Shown here: positions 7,151-14,401 of the stretch, one piece after another
How the letters are laid out: the number at the start of each line of letters is the position of its first letter
Numbering within the stretch: position 1 is the first letter of the stretch
DNA from: an uncultured Clostridia bacterium
GTDB lineage: Bacteria; Bacillota; Clostridia; Oscillospirales; Acutalibacteraceae
Length of the DNA stretch: 29,648 bases
Reading direction: 5' to 3'
Assembly (NCBI GenBank): GCA_937907605.1
Contig: CALCYI010000071.1
Location: forward strand, 1 to 29,648
Made by a program: the position numbers and the translations under genes
The notes under the pieces: model-generated
Databases searched by the model: none
What the model saw: the letters and a program-made list of their open reading frames with translations, nothing else
Told to the model about the DNA's origin: nothing

Positions 7151-8437
7151 TTATCCTGCGGTCTGGATTGTCTTAACGTCCTTGACCTTTACTCTTTTAA
7201 TATCTGCGCCGAGCGCAGAGAATTTAGCTACAACGTCCTCGTAGCCTCTGTCGATGTACTGAATGTTCTCAACCGTCGTAACGCCGTCGGCAAGCATACC
7301 TGCGATAATAAGCGCCGCACCTGCGCGAAGGTCGGTCGCCTTAACCTCGCAGCCCGCAAGCCTTTCAACGCCCTCGATAACGGCAACCTTGCCGTCAACC
7401 TGAATGTTAGCGCCCATTCTGAGAAGCTGACCTACGTACTGGAAGCGGTTATCCCAAACGCTCTCTGAGAGAATGCTCGTTCCGTTTGCTATCGAAAGAA
7501 GCACGCACATCTGCGGCTGCATATCGGTCGGGAAACCCGGGTGGGGCATGGTCTTGACGTTGCACTTCTTGAGCGGCTTAAAGCGCGTTACTCTTACCGC
7601 GTCGTCGTATTCAATAATCTCAGCGCCCGCCTCAAGAAGCTTTGCGCTTATGGATTCAAGGTGCTTGGGAATTACGTTTTTAACGAGCACGTCGCCGCCG
7701 CACGCAGCCGCAGCAACCATATACGTTCCCGCTTCAATCTGGTCGGGAATAATGGAGTAGGTGCAGCCGTGCATTTTCTCAACACCGCGGATTTTAATAA
7801 CGTCGGTACCCGCGCCTCTTACGTCCGCGCCCATTGAGTTAAGGAAGTTTGCAAGGTCAACGATATGGGGCTCCTTAGCCGCGTTTTCAATTATCGTTAG
7901 ACCTCTCGCGAGAACTGCGGCGAGCATTACGTTAATCGTAGCGCCTACGGATACCTGATCCATATATACGGACGAGCCTACTAATTTATCAGCCTTTGCA
8001 ACTACCATACCGTCGATGGTTTCAACGTTTGCGCCGAGCATTTCAAAGCCCTTGATATGAAGGTCAATCGGGCGTACGCCGAAGTTGCAGCCGCCGGGCA
8101 TGGCAACCTCAGCCTGCTTGAACCTGCCGAGCATAGCGCCTATAAGGTAATAGCTCGCTCTGAAGTGAGAGGTGAGATTATACGGCACGCTCTGATAGCT
8201 GAGAGGCCTTGTATCAATTTCAATAGTGTCCTTTTTAATCAGCTTTATTTTTGCGCCCATTGAGCCGAGAATTTCGATAATTAACTGAACGTCGCTAATC
8301 TGCGGAATATTCTCAATTCTTACAACGTCCTCCGCAAGAATTGCGGCGGGGATAATCGCAACCGCGGCATTCTTTGCGCCGCTTATGTTAACCTCTCCGA
8401 AGAGCTCGTGCTTACCTTTGATAATAAAGTTTTCCAT
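7151..8437 (-). CDS. murA: UDP-N-acetylglucosamine 1-carboxyvinyltransferase MurA
   Basis: A 428-residue enolpyruvyl transferase that joins phosphoenolpyruvate to UDP-GlcNAc, the first committed step of peptidoglycan synthesis, in the cytoplasm. The length is normal for the family. The substrate-binding lysine is in SGAKNAA (K22). The mobile loop PGGCNFGVRP (114-123) retains the catalytic cysteine (C117), which is also the residue attacked by fosfomycin, so the enzyme should be fosfomycin-sensitive. The PGFPTDMQPQ segment carries the conserved aspartate. Start ATG 8437 has GGGAGAG seven bases upstream. It heads the murA-walJ-rlmH cluster on the - strand. Clostridia often carry two murA genes; which paralogue this is cannot be decided here. 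Confidence 0.97.
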   Translation of the reverse strand: MENFIIKGKHELFGEVNISGAKNAAVAIIPAAILAEDVVRIENIPQISDVQLIIEILGSMGAKIKLIKKDTIEIDTRPLSYQSVPYNLTSHFRASYYLIGAMLGRFKQAEVAMPGGCNFGVRPIDLHIKGFEMLGANVETIDGMVVAKADKLVGSSVYMDQVSVGATINVMLAAVLARGLTIIENAAKEPHIVDLANFLNSMGADVRGAGTDVIKIRGVEKMHGCTYSIIPDQIEAGTYMVAAAACGGDVLVKNVIPKHLESISAKLLEAGAEIIEYDDAVRVTRFKPLKKCNVKTMPHPGFPTDMQPQMCVLLSIANGTSILSESVWDNRFQYVGQLLRMGANIQVDGKVAVIEGVERLAGCEVKATDLRAGAALIIAGMLADGVTTVENIQYIDRGYEDVVAKFSALGADIKRVKVKDVKTIQTAG

Positions 8438-8777
8438 AATTTCTCTCCCTCATCGTAGGGTATATAAAAATATATCTATATTATTATTTTAAATTAACTA
8501 ATTTATATTACCAAAACATTATACCAAATCAGCAATTTAAAAGGAATAAGATATATCTTATTTTATCCAAAATGTAATTTATCAAAAAACCTAAATATCC
8601 GTATCAGCATAAAAATAGACACAACATATGGTGACTGTTGTATCGCTGTGCCGAATTCGACAAAATATTGGTGTTTTTCTCGGTAACAAAAAGGTAACAT
8701 ATTATTACGATTTTGTCAATATTATTTCCTACAAAAATGGAAAAAATCGGAGCAGTTTTTATAGTGCTTTTTAACAG
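8438..8777. other. A/T-rich gene-free stretch between divergent genes
   Basis: No reading frame with a ribosome binding site is visible. The stretch contains the murA leader and a direct repeat of GGTAACA (around 8681-8699). I could not find a confident murA promoter; several A/T-rich -10 candidates exist on the - strand without a good -35. Confidence 0.5.
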
Positions 8778-8806
8778 TTGACATTATAATTAATTTATGT
8801 TAAATT
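8778..8806 (+). promoter_or_regulatory. Promoter of the acyl-CoA synthetase-like gene
   Basis: Perfect -35 TTGACA (8778-8783), a 17-base spacer and -10 TAAATT (8801-8806). Transcription would start near 8813, just before the operator-like repeat. Confidence 0.7.
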
Positions 8807-8816
8807 ATATATAACG

Positions 8817-8848
8817 CTTTAGCGGTTTAAACCTTTCAACCGCTAAAT
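8817..8848 (+). promoter_or_regulatory. Operator-like inverted repeat shared with the symporter promoter
   Basis: TTTAGCGGTT (8818-8827) and AACCGCTAAA (8838-8847) form a perfect 10-bp inverted repeat with a 10-base spacer. The left 15-bp box CTTTAGCGGTTTAAA (8817-8831) is identical to the one at 14276-14290 before the symporter gene. The position, just downstream of the predicted start of transcription, suits a repressor. The regulator is not identified. Confidence 0.7.
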
Positions 8849-8868
8849 TATTCAAAAGGAGTGATACT

Positions 8869-10506
8869 ATGCCGATAACCGACTTTTTAGAGAGGAACAG
8901 CGAGCTTTACGGCGGCGAAGTATGCCTTGTAGAACTTAATCCGGAGATTAAGGAAAAGAAGTTCGTAACGTGGAAGGAATTTTCACTTATTGAGTCCAAA
9001 CCGTCCGCTCCGTACAGGCGCGAGATTACCTGGAACGTATTTAACGAAAAGGCAAACCGTTTTGCAAATCTGCTTATCAGCAGGGGAATAGGCAGGGGCG
9101 ACAAGGTCGCGATACTGCTTATGAACTGCCTTGAGTGGCTGCCGATTTATTTCGGCGTACTCAAGACTGGCGCAATCGCCGTTCCTTTTAATTTCAGATA
9201 CGATACAGACGAAATTGATTACTGCGCAGAGCTTGCTGAGGTTGATATTATGGTGTTCGGCTCCGCATTTATCGGAAGGCTTGAGCCGATAGCGGACAAG
9301 CTTTCAAAAAAGTGCAAGCTCATTTACTGCGGCGAGGGTACCTGCCCGAGCTTTGCGGAGAATTATACCGAGCTTACGGTTAACGAATCAAGCCAAAACC
9401 CGAATATAGAAATTAAGGATTCCGATGACGCGGCAATTTATTTTTCCTCGGGTACAACGGGCTTCCCGAAGGCTATTTTACATAACCACGAGAGCCTTAT
9501 GCACTCGGCTAAGGTTGAGCAGGCTCATCACGGTCAGACTCATGACGACGTATTCTTGTGTATTCCTCCGCTCTACCATACGGGCGCTAAAATGCACTGG
9601 TTCGGCTCGCTCATTTCGGGCGGCAAGGCTGTGCTTTTAAAGGGCACTAAGCCGGAGTATGTCATTAAAGCGGTTAACGACGAGCGCTGTACTATCGTAT
9701 GGCTTCTCGTACCGTGGGCGCAGGATATACTCGACGATATCGAAAGCGGAAAAATCGACCTTGAAAAATACGATTTATCCTGCTGGCGCTTAATGCATAT
9801 CGGCGCTCAGCCCGTTCCGCCGAGTCTTATAAGGCGCTGGAAAAAGGTATTCCCGAAGCACCAGTACGACACAAACTACGGACTTTCGGAATCCATCGGT
9901 CCCGGCTGCGTTCACCTCGGCGTTGAGAATATCGACAAGGTAGGCGCAATCGGTATCGCGGGCTACGGCTGGGAAACCAAAATTGTTGACGCCGAGGGTA
10001 ATGCACTCGGCAGGGGCGAAATCGGCGAGCTTTGCGTAAAGGGCCCCGGTGTAATGAGCTGCTATTACAGAAATCCCGAGGCTACCGCGGAATGCCTAAA
10101 AGACGGCTGGCTCTTTACGGGCGATATGGCAAAGGAGGATGAGGACGGCTTTATCTTCCTCGTTGACAGAAAGAAGGACGTTATCATATCGGGCGGCGAG
10201 AATATCTATCCCGTACAGATTGAGGACTTCCTGCGCCAGATGAATCAGATTAAGGACGTTGCCGTAATCGGTATGCCCGATTCCCGTCTCGGCGAAATCT
10301 CCGCCGCGATTATCGAGGTTAAAGAGGGCTTTACCCTTACTGAAGAAGAGGTTAACGATTTCTGCTACAAAATTGCAAGGTATAAAAGACCGCGCAAGAT
10401 TATCTTTGCAGATATCCCGCGCAACCCCACGGGCAAAATTGAAAAGCCCGTGCTCCGCAAACGCTACTGCGTAGAAAACCTCGTAGCAATGGAAAACGAA
10501 TCATAA
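8869..10506 (+). CDS. Class I adenylate-forming enzyme (acyl-CoA synthetase-like)
   Basis: A 545-residue AMP-binding enzyme that should activate a carboxylic acid with ATP to an acyl-adenylate and then, most likely, transfer it to CoA. All core motifs are intact: P-loop YFSSGTTGFPKA (191-202), YGLSE (337-341), TGD (417-419), DRKKD hinge (433-437) and catalytic lysine K523 in PTGKIEK. IPPLYHTGA (232-240) lines the acyl pocket in related medium/long-chain ligases. The start ATG has AAGGAG eight bases upstream. The gene is monocistronic: a palindromic repeat follows its stop. Regulation through the shared CTTTAGCGGTTTAAA box ties it to the sodium symporter and amidohydrolase downstream. The acid substrate cannot be read from the sequence; an aryl or fatty acid ligase are both possible. 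Confidence 0.88.
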   Translation: MPITDFLERNSELYGGEVCLVELNPEIKEKKFVTWKEFSLIESKPSAPYRREITWNVFNEKANRFANLLISRGIGRGDKVAILLMNCLEWLPIYFGVLKTGAIAVPFNFRYDTDEIDYCAELAEVDIMVFGSAFIGRLEPIADKLSKKCKLIYCGEGTCPSFAENYTELTVNESSQNPNIEIKDSDDAAIYFSSGTTGFPKAILHNHESLMHSAKVEQAHHGQTHDDVFLCIPPLYHTGAKMHWFGSLISGGKAVLLKGTKPEYVIKAVNDERCTIVWLLVPWAQDILDDIESGKIDLEKYDLSCWRLMHIGAQPVPPSLIRRWKKVFPKHQYDTNYGLSESIGPGCVHLGVENIDKVGAIGIAGYGWETKIVDAEGNALGRGEIGELCVKGPGVMSCYYRNPEATAECLKDGWLFTGDMAKEDEDGFIFLVDRKKDVIISGGENIYPVQIEDFLRQMNQIKDVAVIGMPDSRLGEISAAIIEVKEGFTLTEEEVNDFCYKIARYKRPRKIIFADIPRNPTGKIEKPVLRKRYCVENLVAMENES

Positions 10507-10515
10507 AAACAAAAA

Positions 10516-10650
10516 CGCCTTCCCCTTGAGGGGAAGGTGGATTGCCGAAGGCAAGACGGATGAGGTGTATATATACAATGATTTTACGCTTTCCACCTCA
10601 TCAGTCAACTACGTTGACAGCTTCCCCTCAAGGGGAAGCCTTTTCTTTTT
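10516..10650. repeat. Palindromic interspersed repeat (MITE-like)
   Basis: A compact element with complementary ends: GCCTTCCCCTTGAGGGGAAG (10517-10536) and its exact complement at 10621-10640. Each end is also a small hairpin by itself (CTTCCCC TTGA GGGGAAG). A second inner pair is GATGAGGTG (10559-10567) with CACCTCATC (10594-10602). I recall near-identical sequences scattered in gut Clostridia genomes, where they behave as small non-autonomous repeats. The right end runs into TTTTCTTTTTT, so it also serves as a terminator for the acyl-CoA synthetase-like gene. Confidence 0.75.
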
Positions 10651-10666
10651 TATCTCTACAATATTC

Positions 10667-10695
10667 TTGACTATTATATTCCGTAATGCTAAAAT
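10667..10695 (+). promoter_or_regulatory. Promoter for the structured leader / TM2 gene
   Basis: -35 TTGACT (10667-10672), a 17-base spacer and -10 TAAAAT (10690-10695), directly ahead of the long inverted repeat at 10702-10825. Confidence 0.65.
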
Positions 10696-10701
10696 GTAAT
10701 T

Positions 10702-10880
10702 GCCAAATAATTACACAAGTGAATATTTCAGCAGTAATAGCCGTATGCTATTTTTATCTGTTTTGATAAAAATGCATGCTCTTATTTGCATATGGTATTA
10801 CTGCGTATATGTGTAATTGTTTGGCGACAGTTGAGCTTGCGTTTTTGGCGTACAGCTCAGGCTGTACGCATTTTTTATTG
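10702..10880 (+). ncRNA. Structured RNA or 5' leader with long hairpin and terminator
   Basis: GCCAAATAATTACACA (10702-10717) pairs with TGTGTAATTGTTTGGC (10810-10825) over 16 positions with one G-U. GCAGTAATA (10731-10739) pairs perfectly with TATTACTGC (10796-10804), separated from the first stem by an asymmetric 13/5 internal loop. At the tip ATTTTTATC (10750-10758) pairs with GATAAAAAT (10764-10772). A strong terminator follows at 10848-10880. With the promoter at 10667-10695 this is either an independent RNA of about 180 bases or the leader of the TM2 gene. I do not recognise a known riboswitch class. Confidence 0.6.
10848..10880 (+). terminator. Intrinsic terminator before the TM2 gene
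   Basis: Perfect 9-bp stem GCGTACAGC (10848-10856) and GCTGTACGC (10861-10869), loop TCAG, then ATTTTTTATT. It ends one base before the TM2 ribosome binding site (AAGGGAG, 10881-10887), the position expected of a regulated terminator. A competing pairing GAGCT (10833-10837) with AGCTC (10854-10858) is possible. Confidence 0.85.
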
Positions 10881-10894
10881 AAGGGAGAAAAATA

Positions 10895-11650
10895 ATGGCA
10901 AATTACACAACATTAACGAGTGACAAAAAAAGAGGAGTAGCACTTATATTGTGTTTGTTTCTCGGCGTTTTCGGCGCGCACAATTTTTATGTTGGAAAAG
11001 TTGGAAAGGGTATTTTATACCTTTGCACTGCTGGGCTGTTCGGAATAGGAGCATTAGTAGATTTAATCCAAATTATTCTTGGAACATTTACAGACAATGC
11101 GCATCAACATTTAAGAGACTGGGGTGACAAAAAACAAATAACAAAAGTAGGCATAATTGCTTTTGCTGTTTTCATTATTATCTGTCTTATTGGTTCAGCC
11201 GCTGCTAAAAGCGCAAATAAATCTAATGTTGCTAAAGAAGCAGAAAAAGCAGCCGTTCAGGAACTTGCAGAAAAAGATGGTTTATACACATTTGATAATT
11301 GCACTCTAAAGTATACAGATTACTTACTTAGCAAAGATGAGTATGACGACAATAAAGATGTATTAGTACTAAATTTTGATTACACAAACACAAAAGATAC
11401 TGCAGAAGAGTTTGATTATGCCGTTGAAATAAAGGTATTCCAAAACGGTGTGGAACTTGAATCGCCATTTTCGACTTCAGGAATAGAAAAATACAATATA
11501 GACAATAATGGCAAAAAGATTAAAACAGACACAACTATTTCTGTTCAGCGCGGTTATTACCTTGACGATAAATCATCTGTAACAGTGGAATTATACAACA
11601 ACATGTTCTCAGATAAACCAACTTATAGCTTTGATGTAGAAATAAAATAA
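10895..11650 (+). CDS. TM2-domain membrane protein with DUF5067-like C-terminus
   Basis: A 251-residue protein. Residues 12-65 form a TM2 domain: two hydrophobic passes around GVFGAHNFYVGKVGKGILYL and ending in DLIQIILG. A third membrane segment lies at about 84-104 (GIIAFAVFIIICLIG). It is followed by a lysine/alanine-rich stalk and an outside domain (about 130-250) of beta-strand character (LVLNFDYTNTKDTAEEFDYA, then SVTVELYNN and SFDVEIK) that resembles DUF5067. TM2 proteins are small membrane modules of unclear function; DUF5067 occurs on lipoproteins and surface proteins of Firmicutes. The gene is more A/T-rich than its neighbours, suggesting recent arrival. Its expression may be controlled by the hairpin and terminator upstream. 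It is monocistronic, closed by a hairpin at 11669-11704. Confidence 0.8.
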   Translation: MANYTTLTSDKKRGVALILCLFLGVFGAHNFYVGKVGKGILYLCTAGLFGIGALVDLIQIILGTFTDNAHQHLRDWGDKKQITKVGIIAFAVFIIICLIGSAAAKSANKSNVAKEAEKAAVQELAEKDGLYTFDNCTLKYTDYLLSKDEYDDNKDVLVLNFDYTNTKDTAEEFDYAVEIKVFQNGVELESPFSTSGIEKYNIDNNGKKIKTDTTISVQRGYYLDDKSSVTVELYNNMFSDKPTYSFDVEIK

Positions 11651-11668
11651 TAAATATTAAGAATACAA

Positions 11669-11704
11669 TAAATACGGTGACCAATTTTGGCCACCGTATT
11701 TATT
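11669..11704. terminator. Bidirectional terminator between TM2 and amidohydrolase genes
   Basis: AAATACGGTG and CACCGTATTT pair around an inner CCA/TGG with one mismatch; T-rich sequence flanks both sides. It separates two convergent genes. Confidence 0.8.
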
Positions 11705-11730
11705 ATGGGATATGTTAAAATGATCCTTTT

Positions 11731-12588
11731 TTATCTTTCAGGTATCCTTAAAACCTCTTTTGCGTTTTCGCCGAGGATTAAATTCAGCTTTGATTTATCT
11801 ATTCCCGAATTAGTTATCATATCTATCGTGCGCTTTTGAGGATACCACGGGGAGTCGCTTCCGAAGAGGACCTTATCGTAGCCGTGCTTCTCAACTATCC
11901 GCGTGAACTGGGTGTCGGAAAGCATTACGGTTTTCTCCTCGGGAACGTCATAGCCCTCAGGAGGCTCGTAGCGCCCCAAAACGAAGGCGGTATCTAAATA
12001 CACGTTCTCTCCTGCCAAAGTACTTTCGACGTCATCCCAGCCCTTCCAGGAGCCCATATGGGCAAGTACGAAGCGCTTCGGGTTTATTTCCTTTAAAACA
12101 GTGCATATCATATCAACGCTCGAAAAGTTATGGTGCATTATTCCTATATCAAGCCCCGCGTGGATTACTACCGCCATATCGAGCTCCTCAGCCCTTTCGA
12201 TTATCCTCAGATAGCGTATGTCGTCCAAATCGACGTTTTGATAAGCAGGGTGAAGCTTGACTCCCGTAATACCCAAACTCTTTATTCTGGCAAGCTCAGC
12301 ACGGTAATTTTCAAAATCAGGGTGCATACCGCCGAGCGAAAACAGTCCCGTTTCGGAAAAATGCTCATTTTTCTCAGCTGCAATACTGTTGAGCTTTTCA
12401 ACCTGCGCAGTGTTGGTCATAACGGGGAGCAGTACGGAGCAGTCAATCTTCGCCTCCTTCATCGAGCGCATAAGGTCGCTGTCCGTCGCCTTAGTATACG
12501 CCCTTGATTCAGCCTTTGCCTGAAGGCTTTCCACAACCTTTGCCGCAATCTTTTCGGGAAAGGTGTGCGTGTGCGCGTCTATAATCAT
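11731..12588 (-). CDS. Amidohydrolase family protein (ACMSD-like TIM barrel)
   Basis: A 285-residue metal-dependent hydrolase/decarboxylase of the amidohydrolase-2 group (PF04909 type). The metal-binding residues are in place: DAHTH (H6, H8) on strand 1, IHAG (H143), AHMGSW (H177) and the late aspartate in FGSDSPWY (D245), which is the usual order for ACMSD-like barrels. KLHPAYQ (111-117) is another conserved strand. Members hydrolyse or decarboxylate small cyclic or aromatic carboxylates; the substrate here is unknown. ATG 12588 has a perfect AGGAGG seven bases upstream. It lies 83 bases after the symporter gene on the same strand, with a hairpin in between, so it is probably transcribed by partial read-through and acts on what the symporter imports. 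That link is inference. Confidence 0.85.
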   Translation of the reverse strand: MIIDAHTHTFPEKIAAKVVESLQAKAESRAYTKATDSDLMRSMKEAKIDCSVLLPVMTNTAQVEKLNSIAAEKNEHFSETGLFSLGGMHPDFENYRAELARIKSLGITGVKLHPAYQNVDLDDIRYLRIIERAEELDMAVVIHAGLDIGIMHHNFSSVDMICTVLKEINPKRFVLAHMGSWKGWDDVESTLAGENVYLDTAFVLGRYEPPEGYDVPEEKTVMLSDTQFTRIVEKHGYDKVLFGSDSPWYPQKRTIDMITNSGIDKSKLNLILGENAKEVLRIPER

Positions 12589-12605
12589 ATCGTTCCTCCT
12601 ATGTT

Positions 12606-12635
12606 AAAAGCCATCGGGATTATCCGACGGCTTTT
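12606..12635. terminator. Hairpin between symporter and amidohydrolase genes
   Basis: AAAAGCC (12606-12612) pairs with GGCTTTT (12629-12635), extended by TCGG/CCGA after one mismatch. On the - strand it ends in CTTTTAACAT just before the amidohydrolase ribosome binding site. It may lower expression of the downstream gene relative to the symporter. Confidence 0.65.
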
Positions 12636-12670
12636 ATTATATATTAAGACAGAGAATTAATCAAATGTTT

Positions 12671-14242
12671 TTATTCTTCAACCTCGTCGCCGAGCGATTC
12701 CTTAGCCGTTACAATCTGTTTTCTGTTGTAGCACTCAAATACGGAGTCAACGAATTCAGCCTTCGGTTTAGGCGTAACAAGGCTTACGAGCGGAACTATT
12801 ACAAGACCTGCAACCATTGCGAACGCGCCGCAGTTGATGGGGGACTGGAGAATGGTCGGGAACGCTCCTCTGAAGAAGAGGTTGAGCGTCATAATACCTG
12901 CGCCAAAGATAAAGGATACCCAGCATGCCGCCTTTGTGGTCTTTTTCCAGTAGAGCGAGAACATAAACGGTGCAAGAAATGCGCCTGCGAGCGCGCCCCA
13001 GGAAATACCCATAAGCTGAGCTATAAAGTTTACCTTCGTATTGTACTGGAAGAGCGCGATTACCGCGGACACCGCGATAAAGAATACAACGAGGATTCTC
13101 ATCGAAAGCACCTGCTTCTTTTCGCTCATATTCTTAACGATATTGTCTTTAAGAAGGTCGATGGTGAGCGTTGACGAAGAAGCGAGTACAAGCGAGGAAA
13201 GCGTTGACATTGAAGCCGAAAGCACGAGGATTACCACAAGGCCGATTAATACGGGGGAAAGACCGCTGAGCATGGTCGGGATAATGGAGTCGAAGCCGCC
13301 TTCGATTGTGCCGTCCGCGAGGATGTTAAGCTTATCTGAGAAGAGTCTTCCGAAGCCGCCGAGGAAGTAACAGCCGCCTGCTACCACAACGGCGAAGAAG
13401 GTTGAAATAATCGTGCCCTTCTTAATATCGCTCTCGCTCTTAATTGCGTAGAATTTCTGTACCATCTGAGGAAGTCCCCAGGTACCGAGCGAGGTAAGGA
13501 TTACTACGAAGCCGAGACCGAGCGGGTCTGGACCGAAGAAGGAATTGAATACGCCGGGCGTCGACGAAACGTTCTCGTCGATAATCCTTGCAAGTCCGTC
13601 AAGCGAGCCCGTAAAGCCGCCGTTAACCTTAAGCACGGCTGCGATAACGATTACGATACCGAAGAGCATTATAATACCCTGAATGAAGTCGTTAATTGCG
13701 GTTGCCATGTATCCGCCCGCGATAACGTAAATCGCGGTTAAAATGCTCATGATTATAATACAAACGGAGTAGTCGATATTAAACGCCATTCCGAAGAGTC
13801 TTGAAAGACCGTTGTAAAGGGAGGCGGTGTAGGGGATAAGAAAAATGAATACGATTATTGAGGACGCAATCTTGAGCCCCTTGCTCTGAAAACGCTCGCC
13901 GAAGAACTGAGGCATTGTAGCCGAGTCAAGATGCTGAGTCATAACGCGCGTTCTTCTGCCGAGCACTACCCATGCAAGCAGGGAACCGATTACCGCGTTG
14001 CCTATTCCTATCCAGGTGGAAGCGATACCGAATTTCCAGCCGAACTGTCCCGCGTAACCTACAAAGATTACCGCCGAGAAGTAAGAGGTACCGTATGCGA
14101 ACGCCGTGAGCCACGGACCTACCGACCTGCCGCCGAGCACGAAGCCCTTAACGTCGGTGGTGTGCTTTTTTGCATAAAAGCCGACGCCTATCATAACGCC
14201 GAAGAAAACCACCAGCATAATAATCTTTAATGCCATATCCAT
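12671..14242 (-). CDS. Sodium:solute symporter (SSS family)
   Basis: A 523-residue polytopic membrane protein, with about 13 hydrophobic segments, of the sodium:solute symporter family (PutP/SGLT fold). Recognisable parts are the first helix and GFVLGGRSVGPWLTAFAYGTS, the family hallmark GGYMATAINDFIQGIIMLFG and SASMSTLSSLVLASSS in the helix that carries sodium-site serines in relatives. It should import an organic solute driven by sodium. Substrate cannot be deduced: the family carries proline, sugars, pantothenate, carboxylates and others. A GTG at 14251 is in frame but overlaps the AGGAG site; ATG 14242, eight bases after it, is preferred, and a further ATG follows at 14236. The gene has a strong promoter and a tandem operator shared with the acyl-CoA synthetase-like gene. 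Confidence 0.9.
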   Translation of the reverse strand: MDMALKIIMLVVFFGVMIGVGFYAKKHTTDVKGFVLGGRSVGPWLTAFAYGTSYFSAVIFVGYAGQFGWKFGIASTWIGIGNAVIGSLLAWVVLGRRTRVMTQHLDSATMPQFFGERFQSKGLKIASSIIVFIFLIPYTASLYNGLSRLFGMAFNIDYSVCIIIMSILTAIYVIAGGYMATAINDFIQGIIMLFGIVIVIAAVLKVNGGFTGSLDGLARIIDENVSSTPGVFNSFFGPDPLGLGFVVILTSLGTWGLPQMVQKFYAIKSESDIKKGTIISTFFAVVVAGGCYFLGGFGRLFSDKLNILADGTIEGGFDSIIPTMLSGLSPVLIGLVVILVLSASMSTLSSLVLASSSTLTIDLLKDNIVKNMSEKKQVLSMRILVVFFIAVSAVIALFQYNTKVNFIAQLMGISWGALAGAFLAPFMFSLYWKKTTKAACWVSFIFGAGIMTLNLFFRGAFPTILQSPINCGAFAMVAGLVIVPLVSLVTPKPKAEFVDSVFECYNRKQIVTAKESLGDEVEE

Positions 14243-14260
14243 TTCAATCACTCCTCATTA

Positions 14261-14290
14261 CTTTAGCGCTTTAAACTTTAGCGGTTTAAA
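14261..14290 (-). promoter_or_regulatory. Tandem operator-like boxes before the symporter gene
   Basis: Two adjacent 15-bp boxes, CTTTAGCGCTTTAAA (14261-14275) and CTTTAGCGGTTTAAA (14276-14290), differing at one position. The second is identical to the box at 8817-8831. They lie between the predicted transcription start and the ribosome binding site, so a bound protein would block elongation or initiation. Confidence 0.75.
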
Positions 14291-14305
14291 GCTTTTATGT
14301 GTTAC

Positions 14306-14334
14306 AGTATAACAAAGAAGTTTATATTTGTCAA
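14306..14334 (-). promoter_or_regulatory. Promoter of the symporter-amidohydrolase unit
   Basis: On the - strand, perfect -35 TTGACA (14334-14329), 17-base spacer and -10 TATACT (14311-14306). A strong constitutive-looking promoter that would need repression by the adjacent boxes. Confidence 0.8.
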
Positions 14335-14363
14335 TAGGTAAAATTAAAAAATTTATTTCTTGA

Positions 14364-14380
14364 TTCTACTGTTGGTAGAA
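14364..14380. promoter_or_regulatory. Small perfect inverted repeat, possible regulator site
   Basis: TTCTAC (14364-14369) and GTAGAA (14375-14380) with a 5-base spacer, midway between the divergent -35 elements of the symporter and XRE genes. It could be the XRE protein's own site; no direct proof. Confidence 0.4.
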
Positions 14381-14401
14381 ATGTTTTCAATGAATAAGTT
14401 A

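Noticed and set aside
7473..7837. Overlapping frames of 95 and 98 codons antisense to murA
   Set aside because: murA is unmistakable on the other strand; these are by-products of its codon use.
8738..8782. 14-codon frame MEKIGAVFIVLFNS upstream of the acyl-CoA synthetase-like gene
   Set aside because: No ribosome binding site, and it lies upstream of the predicted transcription start, overlapping the -35 element.
10702..10825. Long inverted repeat as an insertion sequence remnant
   Set aside because: No flanking target duplication or transposase fragment seen, and the promoter and terminator placement fits an RNA better; not fully excluded without a copy-number search.
12665..13174. 169-codon frame antisense to the symporter gene
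   Set aside because: Overlaps a clear membrane transporter with full family motifs; composition is that of a shadow frame (many R, E, C) and there is no ribosome binding site.
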